Of a stretch of DNA of 64,000 bases, positions 57,189 through 64,000 are shown piece by piece. How positions within the stretch are numbered: position 1 is the stretch's first letter; every line of letters starts with the position of its first letter. Origin of the DNA: Spongiibacteraceae bacterium. Lineage in GTDB: Bacteria; Pseudomonadota; Gammaproteobacteria; Pseudomonadales; Dasaniaceae. The translations under genes were made by a program, and so were the position numbers. The notes below the pieces were generated by a model. It searched no databases. It saw only the letters and a program-made list of their open reading frames with translations, and had not been told where the DNA came from. The stretch lies in assembly GCA_028280715.1 (NCBI GenBank), contig JANQLG010000009.1, positions 1-64,000 of the forward strand, read 5' to 3'.

Positions 57189-57674
57189 TCACTGATTTTC
57201 AAGCATCCAGCGCGCAATCATCTTTTCCTGACCAGGAAAACGCCATGTGTGCTGATTAAATTCCTGTGGTGACAGCCAGAATGCCCGAGAGATTTCTATA
57301 GGGCGAATAATGGTTATCTCTCCCGACCCTGCATGGAGCTGACAATGATAGATATGGAAGCCATTATCAAAAACGTTAATAAGCTCCTTAGGGATAACAT
57401 CCAAACCTGTCTCTTCATAGGTCTCACGATGCGCTGAACACTGAGCACTCTCCCCTGCTTCGGTGCCGCCGCCAGGAATGCTTAATTTACCACTGTGATT
57501 TTCCACCACGAGTAACTGTCGATCTTTGATCACAATACAACCGGCACTGGGTGATTGATGTTCAGGGCCTTTAAATGCAGGACAATCCGGCGTCGTTGTA
57601 TTAATACATGCTACGTTTATTATTGCTAGCCCCAATACAATTAGCGGCTTTATTTTGTCGACCAGGCTTGACAT
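57189..57674 (-). CDS. Nudix hydrolase with lipoprotein-type signal
   Basis: A 161-residue protein with a complete Nudix box: GGGTEAGESAQCSAHRETYE followed by ETGLDV. The N-terminus PLIVLGLAIINVACINTT is a hydrophobic segment ending in a cysteine (NVAC), consistent with a lipoprotein or membrane anchor, which is unusual for a Nudix enzyme. It converges with uppP only 4 nt away. A lipid-linked or nucleotide-sugar diphosphate substrate would make sense with uppP but is speculative. Confidence 0.85.
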   Translation of the reverse strand: MSSLVDKIKPLIVLGLAIINVACINTTTPDCPAFKGPEHQSPSAGCIVIKDRQLLVVENHSGKLSIPGGGTEAGESAQCSAHRETYEETGLDVIPKELINVFDNGFHIYHCQLHAGSGEITIIRPIEISRAFWLSPQEFNQHTWRFPGQEKMIARWMLENQ

Positions 57675-57816
57675 TCTTTTCTTCTACTCCGTCATTCTGT
57701 TCTTCTACTCGGTAATGTCAGATGCCTTTTGTATCATATTTTTGTGACAGCAAATTTATTATTTATTCCACCAAATATTTAACTTTGCTGTGCTGGCCAA
57801 TTAAAGGCAAACACTA

Positions 57817-59985
57817 CTAAACGATTTCTTCTGAATCCAATATAGATTTATCAAAAAACTGACACAACACCTGATAAAGCTGCTCAACATCGATCGGCTT
57901 CGCCACAAAAGCATTCATTCCGGCTGCATAAAACCGTTCGACATCTTCAGCCATAGTATTGGCTGTTATCGCAATAATGGGCAAATCAGAAAACTCTGCC
58001 GACTGACGAATTTTTTCCGTGGCGCTGATGCCATCCAGGCCCGGCATCTGAATATCCATCAAAATACCATCCACAACCTGTTGCTCTAATAACTCCAAAA
58101 CCTCCAAACCGGTTTCAGCGAGATAAACGGTCATACCAACTTTTTCTAAAAGCGCAATAGATAGAGTCTGATTAAATTCATTATCTTCTGCCAGAATGAT
58201 TTTCCGCCCTTGTAATACACTTTTTGACAGCTCCAGGGTAGTTTTTACCTCAGCTTTGGGGCTAGATATATTCAGACTGGACATATCAGTGACTTTATCA
58301 AAGGGAATTTCAAACCAAAATGCACTGCCACGACCCAATTCACTGTCTATACCAATAGTCCCCTTCATCAACTCAACAAAGCGCTTACTAATACTTAAAC
58401 CCAAGCCTGTGCCCTGAAAACGCCGTGAATGTCCACTATCCACTTGGCTAAAGGGCTTAAATAGCTGTGTCAATTCGGTGCTGGCGATACCGATACCCGT
58501 ATCTTCTACTACAAATTTCAACTTATACGTAGCTACTGTTTCATCTACCAAAAATACTGAAAGAGAAATATTCCCCTGTTGAGTAAATTTCATCGCATTA
58601 CCACAAAGATTAACCAGAATTTGTAGCACCTTATCGGGATCACCCTTTACATACTCTGGTACCTCTTTTTCATAATTAATGCTAAATTCCAATCCTTTTT
58701 TTCTGCTGTTTTCGACAAATACATCTTCAATTTTCTGCTTTAAATCGATTAGTGAAAAAGCTTCTTGTTTAACAACATCCTGACCGGACTCAATTCTTGA
58801 ATAACTCAGTACATTATTAATTAACCCCAGCAACAAACTGGCTGATGTTGAAACCTTAGCAAGGTACTCTCGCTGTTTTTTTCCCAGCTCCATTTCATTA
58901 AGTAGATGCGCCAACCCGATAATGGAATTTAACGGCGTACGTAATTCGTGAGTCACTACGGCAAGAAAATCACTTTTTGCCCGATTAGCGCTCTCAGCTT
59001 CTTCCTTGGCTAACATTAACTCCCTAGTGCGATCATCAACACAACGCTCCAGCTCTTGATTAAATTCTCTGGCCTGAGCTAACCGTTGCTGAAAGCCTGA
59101 AACGGCATAGAAAGTCATTACTGTTATCAACAATGACACCACCGCACAAGCAATGATCAACAAAGTGGAAAATGGAGACTGATAATCCCAACCACCATTT
59201 GGCCTCGCTGCCAACAACCACTCCCCGCCGAAAAAAATCACTGACTGTGCGACACCATCTTCTTCAAATAAAATGTCGGAACCATGAAAAACAGCGCCCC
59301 CGCTACCCAAGCCATCACGACCACGGATAGCTATTTCCAAAGTTTTTTCCGCATCTATTAGCCCGGTAGTTTGTAATAATTCCTGATAATCCAGCACCAG
59401 ACTCACTACACCCAAAAACATGGAATCATCCGAATTCGCAGCTTGAGAAAATAATGGCACACGACAAATAACACCTACACCACCTTGAACCAAATCAACT
59501 GGCCCCGCCACAACCGGTTGCTGCTCCTCTATCGCTTTCTGTATCAAAGGCCATTGTTGCGGTAATTCTCGGTAATCTGTTCCAAGAATGGATTGATTGC
59601 CTTGCAAAGGATAAGTGAAGCGAATGATGTACCCCTCGGATAAGCCAATATTTCGTAAGTAAGGCAAAGCCACCATCGCATCTTCGGCCCAGCGTTCGAT
59701 ACTTTCACGCTGCTCACTCAAAGTAGCACTACTATTTGCCAATGAAAAAGCCAGTCCACGACTGACATAAATTGGAGAATTCAGTTGTTGTTCTAATCGA
59801 AGGCGAAAATGACTCAATTGTTGCATCACTTCCATACGCTGATTGTTATGGTGCTCATCATCAATCAGCCGCACCATAAATTTGAATAGCAAAAAACTAC
59901 CTATGCCAAGCAACAGGCAAAAAACCAGTAGATTTGAATTGAAGTAATTCTTCATCCAGGAAATAGATCCTTTTAGGATGTTCAT
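57817..59985 (-). CDS. Hybrid sensor histidine kinase with CHASE-type periplasmic domain
   Basis: A 722-residue membrane kinase. Transmembrane helices at about 18-38 and 273-296 flank a periplasmic CHASE-like domain (about 40-270). Then come HisKA with phospho-acceptor H346 (VTHELRTPLNS), HATPase_c (about 445-562; N box NLCGNAMKF, G boxes DTGIGI and GTGLGL) and a receiver domain with D644 (LMDIQMPGLDG). No HPt domain or separate output regulator follows, so the next phosphorelay partner is elsewhere. It lies 98 nt after the other kinase gene. Confidence 0.93.
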   Translation of the reverse strand: MNILKGSISWMKNYFNSNLLVFCLLLGIGSFLLFKFMVRLIDDEHHNNQRMEVMQQLSHFRLRLEQQLNSPIYVSRGLAFSLANSSATLSEQRESIERWAEDAMVALPYLRNIGLSEGYIIRFTYPLQGNQSILGTDYRELPQQWPLIQKAIEEQQPVVAGPVDLVQGGVGVICRVPLFSQAANSDDSMFLGVVSLVLDYQELLQTTGLIDAEKTLEIAIRGRDGLGSGGAVFHGSDILFEEDGVAQSVIFFGGEWLLAARPNGGWDYQSPFSTLLIIACAVVSLLITVMTFYAVSGFQQRLAQAREFNQELERCVDDRTRELMLAKEEAESANRAKSDFLAVVTHELRTPLNSIIGLAHLLNEMELGKKQREYLAKVSTSASLLLGLINNVLSYSRIESGQDVVKQEAFSLIDLKQKIEDVFVENSRKKGLEFSINYEKEVPEYVKGDPDKVLQILVNLCGNAMKFTQQGNISLSVFLVDETVATYKLKFVVEDTGIGIASTELTQLFKPFSQVDSGHSRRFQGTGLGLSISKRFVELMKGTIGIDSELGRGSAFWFEIPFDKVTDMSSLNISSPKAEVKTTLELSKSVLQGRKIILAEDNEFNQTLSIALLEKVGMTVYLAETGLEVLELLEQQVVDGILMDIQMPGLDGISATEKIRQSAEFSDLPIIAITANTMAEDVERFYAAGMNAFVAKPIDVEQLYQVLCQFFDKSILDSEEIV

Positions 59986-60083
59986 CCTTTATCGACAGGA
60001 AAAGATCATCTCCTTTTCCAAAATTTTAGTCCAAACAGAGATAGGATCAGAGTAGATACCCTAATCTATTTTGACACTTCATG

Positions 60084-62483
60084 TCATCTTACTTGATTAA
60101 TTTTTGAAGTATCTTGCGTAGATTCTTTAGCCACACTAATGGACTCCAAAAGATCTCGTAACTTTTCATAACTCAGTGGCTTATGCATGCGGCCATTCAT
60201 ACCCGAAGCCAGACACTGGTCATATTGGTCCTGCAGAACATGAGCTGTAACAGCATAAATACTCACCGGGAGTGAGCCCTGCTTTTTTTCCCAATTTCGA
60301 ATACTGGCTGTTGTTTCGTAACCATCCATAACCGGCATTTCACAATCCATTAAAATTAAATCAAATGGCGAATGTTTATAAACAATGTCGAGTACTTCTG
60401 CACCATGTTCTGCCATGAATGCCTTCACCCCGACTTTATTTAACATGCCATTGATAACCATGCGGTTGGTAGGATTGTCCTCAGCCACTAGCACTTTGAG
60501 ATGACTATAATCATCAGAATCAGTCGTTTCGTCAAAAATAGGCTGTGGTGTATCGACTACATCAAACTCCAGATCAAAATAAAAATGCGCACCTCGCCCC
60601 GCAGCACTCTCAACAATAATCGTGCCGCCCATTCTCTCTACCAGTCGTTGGCAAATCGCTAAACCTAAACCGGTACCACCAAAACGCCTTGTAGTTGTCT
60701 GATCTGCCTGACGGAAAGGCTGAAATAGTAATGGCATCACATCCCCGCTGATGCCAACACCCGTATCGATAACAGAAAACCTCAGATTTAAATACGATTT
60801 AGCTTCTTGTTTTATTTCCACCTGAAAAGACACTGATCCACTCTGTGTAAATTTAAAGGCATTGTTCAGCAGATTAACGATAACCTGCTGCAACCTTAAT
60901 GCATCGCCTAAAACATGCACAGGCTTCTCACGTTCAAAGTTGACCTGAAAATCGACACCATCCTTTGTCATTAACCGAAAAGGCGATGCAATTTCATCAA
61001 TAAAATTGGTCAGTTCAAAAGGCTGCTTTTCCAGCTCTAGCTTTCCTGCCTCAATTTTTGAGTAATCAAGAATATCATCAATAACCGACGTCAAAACATT
61101 ACCAGAGCTCAGGATAGTATTCAGATAATGGCGTTGGGTGTCGTCTAAATTCGTATCCTGTAATAACCTTGCCAAACCCAATACACCGTTCATTGGCGTA
61201 CGAATTTCATGACTCATATTGGCAAGAAATTCAGATTTGGAACGATTAGCATGCTCCGCCTCTTCCTTGGCTAATTTCAATTCTTCGTTTGCCGCTGCCA
61301 ATTGACAGGTTCGTCGCTCAACTCGCTGCTCCAGCTCCTCATTCAAATCCCATAACTTCTGCTGAAGTTCTGATCCTTCAGAAATTTTTTGCGCTAATAA
61401 ATTATTTAACTTAAAGAACGTCAACGCTGCCCAGCTCACAATAACCAGGACTAAAATGATAACACCAACTGCAAAGTAAACTGCCCAAGGAGTGGGCTTT
61501 TGCTGCTGATAGATAAATTCATTAACGTCGACATCATCATCCAACATACCTACTGAACGATATACATCGACAATATGCTGCCAGCGCCCCGGGTGCATAT
61601 AACCCAACTCGACAAATGTCGAGCCAACCAGCTTAGCGGTTTCAGCGGCTTCAAAACGCAAATGTTCCAAGCTATGTCGATCGCTATATTGGTTATATAT
61701 TAAATTAATTATTTCTTCCGGATTTTCTAGCGCATAACGCCAGCCAGCAAAGGAGGCTTCCTTAAAAGCATTAATAACATCAGAAGACTTTTCAGCAAAC
61801 TTTTCTGTAGTAAATAAGGTATCACCATAAAAATCTATGCCGCTAGATCTGGGAGAAAACAGGCGAAACTCCTTACCTGACTGCTGCAAAATAAACGGCT
61901 CATCGGTTGTATAAACTGATAAAGCGTCGACATTCCCTGACAATAGTTCGTAAGGGTCGTAGGTATGTTGCGCTAATATAAATTGAGCATTTGGGTCTAA
62001 CCCCTCACGCTGAAACATGGCCAATAACTCGGCTGAATGTGCTTCTAACGAAACTCGCTTACCTACCAAATCGTGAATCATGTCGATACCGGCTGAGCTA
62101 TCAGCGATAAGCGCCAACGGAGAATGCTGAAACAACACCCCCAAAGCAAGAACCGGCTTGCCACTGCCACGAGCTAAAATCAAATCAGGCCCAGCAACAC
62201 CAAAATCAGCATCACCGCGCACCACAACATCAATCGCATTTTCACCTAATTCAGGTTCTCGTAAGCTAACTTCCAATCCTGCATCCCGATAATAGCCTTT
62301 CTCAATCGCTGCATAATAACCGGCAAACTGAAATTGATGCTTCCACTTCAGTTGGAGCGTAACTTTTGTCAAATCATCGGCAAATAAAAAATGGGAAAAC
62401 ATCACACCCATTACCAGTATCGATGAACTGCAAAATATTCTCTTAAGGAGAAAGGAGACGATATTCAAAATGTGATTACTCAT
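60084..62483 (-). CDS. Hybrid histidine kinase with NMT1/SsuA-like ligand-binding domain
   Basis: A 799-residue kinase. The N-terminal signal/transmembrane segment is followed by a periplasmic NMT1-type solute-binding domain (about 38-315; [23 protein letters not shown] is typical of thiamine-pyrimidine precursor binding proteins), one transmembrane helix (about 333-356), a coiled coil, HisKA with H425 ([11 protein letters not shown]), HATPase_c (about 525-640) and a receiver with D713 ([11 protein letters not shown]). The binding domain suggests sensing of a pyrimidine, taurine or sulfonate-like solute. Confidence 0.93.
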   Translation of the reverse strand: MSNHILNIVSFLLKRIFCSSSILVMGVMFSHFLFADDLTKVTLQLKWKHQFQFAGYYAAIEKGYYRDAGLEVSLREPELGENAIDVVVRGDADFGVAGPDLILARGSGKPVLALGVLFQHSPLALIADSSAGIDMIHDLVGKRVSLEAHSAELLAMFQREGLDPNAQFILAQHTYDPYELLSGNVDALSVYTTDEPFILQQSGKEFRLFSPRSSGIDFYGDTLFTTEKFAEKSSDVINAFKEASFAGWRYALENPEEIINLIYNQYSDRHSLEHLRFEAAETAKLVGSTFVELGYMHPGRWQHIVDVYRSVGMLDDDVDVNEFIYQQQKPTPWAVYFAVGVIILVLVIVSWAALTFFKLNNLLAQKISEGSELQQKLWDLNEELEQRVERRTCQLAAANEELKLAKEEAEHANRSKSEFLANMSHEIRTPMNGVLGLARLLQDTNLDDTQRHYLNTILSSGNVLTSVIDDILDYSKIEAGKLELEKQPFELTNFIDEIASPFRLMTKDGVDFQVNFEREKPVHVLGDALRLQQVIVNLLNNAFKFTQSGSVSFQVEIKQEAKSYLNLRFSVIDTGVGISGDVMPLLFQPFRQADQTTTRRFGGTGLGLAICQRLVERMGGTIIVESAAGRGAHFYFDLEFDVVDTPQPIFDETTDSDDYSHLKVLVAEDNPTNRMVINGMLNKVGVKAFMAEHGAEVLDIVYKHSPFDLILMDCEMPVMDGYETTASIRNWEKKQGSLPVSIYAVTAHVLQDQYDQCLASGMNGRMHKPLSYEKLRDLLESISVAKESTQDTSKINQVR

Positions 62484-62723
62484 ATTTCAGTGAATGGATT
62501 TCACACTTCACTATCCGTTCTAAAAAGGCAATTCTAAAAGCGGATGAAAAAATACTTTAAATAATTAATGAAATTTAGCGACCTGTAAATAACGACAAAT
62601 ACCTACTGACTTAGATTGACTTGATATAAGTTAAAACTGTGAAGCAATACCAAACCAATAGTATATATCTGTTATAAGCAAGCTATACTTATCAACAGGC
62701 TTCGCCTTAACCAGAGGTAGCTT

Positions 62724-63068
62724 ATGGCCAGTACAGAGAAACGAAAAAATCCTAGAGTCGTAGCTCATTGGCATGTCGACGCGGTAGACGTTGATGGACG
62801 CCATCATACCGGAATTAGCGAAAATATTTCCCATTGTGGGATACAGGTAGCCTTTCAGGATAACTTCGTCGCCAACCAACGTCTCAAACTGAAAATACAG
62901 GCCATTCACAAAGGCAATGCTCTCTCAATAGAAACGGTAGCCGTTGTGATCTATACCGTACTGAAATCATCCACAGGCAACTTTAATGCAGGGTTAAGGT
63001 TTCTTAAAGAAAGCCTTAATGAAGAGACTAAATCATTTATTTCAAATTACCTGAAAGCCCACCTTTAA
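62724..63068 (+). CDS. PilZ domain protein
   Basis: A 114-residue single-domain PilZ protein, a likely c-di-GMP receptor. The RxxxR region is KRKNPRVV near residue 6-13 and the second motif is ENISHCGIQV, an NxSxxG variant of D/NxSxxG; both loops needed for ligand binding are present. AGAGGT precedes the ATG. It is divergent from the kinase gene; the 240-nt spacer between them holds no gene. Confidence 0.88.
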   Translation: MASTEKRKNPRVVAHWHVDAVDVDGRHHTGISENISHCGIQVAFQDNFVANQRLKLKIQAIHKGNALSIETVAVVIYTVLKSSTGNFNAGLRFLKESLNEETKSFISNYLKAHL

Positions 63069-63092
63069 ACTTTATCCCGGAATCTGCCTGAC

Positions 63093-63110
63093 AAAGACTT
63101 AAAAGTCTTT
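63093..63110. terminator. Small hairpin between convergent PilZ and pterin-synthase genes
   Basis: AAAGACTT and AAGTCTTT form a perfect 8-bp stem with a 2-nt loop, followed by CTTT. It lies between convergent genes; with such a short loop and A/T-rich stem it is at best a weak terminator. Confidence 0.4.
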
Positions 63111-63126
63111 CTTTAGTAAAAAATCA

Positions 63127-64000
63127 TTAAGAATAAGCAATTGCGCCTTTTCCTACCCCTTCAAAGGCAAAAATTTTGAAGCGTGAATCAGGCTTCTCCT
63201 GTTTTAACTGCTCTGCAATAAACTGTGCCAAACACTCTACAGTGGAATCAGTACTAATGACTTCACATTCTGAGCGAGGCATGAGCATCTCGAATACCCC
63301 CTGATCTGCTACATAACCAAAACCAATATGCTTGTCATCACCAAGTTGTTTTGCCTTTTCACTCAAGCTTAAAGAATTGCTGCCAAGAATATCTTCCTCT
63401 GTACCAATGTAGATATCCTGCCAACGCTGACTCCAATAAGATTCTAGTGACTGGCTACGTTCTCCGTCCTGCTCGATAATAATTTTTGAACGGTGTCCAT
63501 GCGCAATTCGCTGACAGTTGCCATCATGCTTTTTTAAGCCGTGACTGTAATGGTAATACGGCGTCTCAATCACCTCTTCACGCAGATCTATTTGTAAGCC
63601 CTGAACATTAACAGGCAGTTCATTCTTAATAATGATACGAAGGTATTCAGCGACTGACTCCATATTGATAGACTCGCTGTATAGAAATGCATAGGCTTCT
63701 TCCGGACAATTAAAGTGAATTGACTTGTTGTCGGCTCGATCAAAATCTATCAACACATTGCCATCGACATGCTTAGCTGCCGTGATCGGATTTTCCAGAG
63801 GAACCAACAATTTGTGATCTATATGTTCGTCAATTAAGCGCTTTAGCTGCTTTTTGACCAAGCCAAAATCCAACACCATACTTTCATCGTTAAGATCTCC
63901 ATCCAGTACCACATCAACAATCCAGCTTTCTCCCACTATGCCACGCTTTTCACATAAATAGGAAAAGTCCATCACAGTAAGATCATTAACAAATAGAAGC
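63127..64000 (-). CDS. Two-domain 6-carboxytetrahydropterin synthase-like protein (5' end cut by window edge)
   Basis: The coding frame runs past the right edge: upstream of the first in-window ATG (63972) it reads LLFVNDLTV in frame, matching the usual N-terminus of this family, so the true start lies beyond 64000. The protein contains two QueD-like folds. The first (to about residue 105) has the DHKLLVPLENP motif but no HxH; the second has YYHYSHGLKKHDGNCQRIAH, running into HGHRSK and supplying the catalytic Cys and zinc histidines. It may act in queuosine or pterin synthesis; some two-domain members have unknown substrates. Confidence 0.82.
   Translation of the reverse strand, partial: LLFVNDLTVMDFSYLCEKRGIVGESWIVDVVLDGDLNDESMVLDFGLVKKQLKRLIDEHIDHKLLVPLENPITAAKHVDGNVLIDFDRADNKSIHFNCPEEAYAFLYSESINMESVAEYLRIIIKNELPVNVQGLQIDLREEVIETPYYHYSHGLKKHDGNCQRIAHGHRSKIIIEQDGERSQSLESYWSQRWQDIYIGTEEDILGSNSLSLSEKAKQLGDDKHIGFGYVADQGVFEMLMPRSECEVISTDSTVECLAQFIAEQLKQEKPDSRFKIFAFEGVGKGAIAYS

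Noticed and set aside
1-64000. CRISPR arrays, insertion sequences, rRNA genes, riboswitches
   Set aside because: No regularly spaced repeats, transposase frames, rRNA sequence or recognisable riboswitch motifs were seen in the window.

Overview
The window looks like part of a chromosome from a free-living, flagellated, Gram-negative gammaproteobacterium, probably marine and near the Pseudomonadales/Cellvibrionales. This rests on the gene order mraZ...ftsZ-lpxC-M23-secA, the dapA-bamC-metallo-beta-lactamase string, the cheV-cheR/flgA-flgM-flgN block with sigma-54-like and sigma-28-like promoters, meso-DAP-type MurE, and many families typical of this group (DUF3581, DUF1631, DUF3806, DUF2244, DUF3015). 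No plasmid, phage, IS element or CRISPR array was seen.

Layout. (1) 1-22050, minus strand: a nearly complete division and cell wall (dcw) cluster, read from mraZ at about 21.9 kb down to secA, which runs off the left edge: mraZ, rsmH, ftsL, ftsI, murE, murF, mraY, murD, ftsW, murG, murC, ddl, ftsQ, ftsA, ftsZ, lpxC, an M23 peptidase and secA. Most genes overlap by 1-8 nt. The cluster starts with a TTGATC-17-TATAGT promoter followed by four 10-bp GTGT/GTGG repeats that look like an MraZ operator. murB is absent. (2) 22.4-32 kb: housekeeping and conserved unknowns: DUF3581, a PLP aminotransferase, a Nudix hydrolase, DUF1631, DUF3806, a membrane protein/XRE regulator pair with its own operators, then dapA, bamC and an MBL-fold hydrolase. 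(3) 32-36 kb: chemotaxis and flagellar control (cheR, cheV, flgA, flgM, flgN). (4) 36-43 kb: a large subtilisin-like lipoprotein, a three-gene arsenosugar-type cluster (two glycosyltransferases and the radical SAM protein ArsS), gpt and two unknowns. (5) 43.3-47.7 kb: tRNA-Arg(CCU), a hairpin-rich spacer, then a self-contained operon of BlaI repressor, M56 sensor protease with a C-terminal TonB domain, TonB, ExbD and SIMPL protein, preceded by three BlaI-type operators. (6) 47.7-57.7 kb: mixed metabolism and envelope genes, including a bacterial cereblon-like CULT-domain protein, a cytochrome P460, a DUF3015/DUF4105 (Lnb-like) pair, rluA, sseA, an exported hydratase, uppP and a Nudix lipoprotein. 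(7) 57.8-64 kb: two hybrid histidine kinases, one with an NMT1-type binding domain, a PilZ protein, and a two-domain 6-carboxytetrahydropterin synthase-like protein cut by the right edge.

How the genes fit together. The dcw cluster supplies lipid II synthesis, septal peptidoglycan synthesis and the divisome; lpxC, uppP and bamC add lipid A, carrier-lipid recycling and outer-membrane assembly, and dapA feeds the meso-DAP used by MurE. The flagellar block shows the usual two-tier logic: a sigma-54-like site before flgA, and sigma-28-like sites before flgM and on the opposite strand towards cheV-cheR. The least familiar parts are the BlaI/M56-TonB/TonB/ExbD/SIMPL operon, which has no ExbB, and the CULT-domain protein. 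Function calls come from reading the translated sequences; no database search was run.
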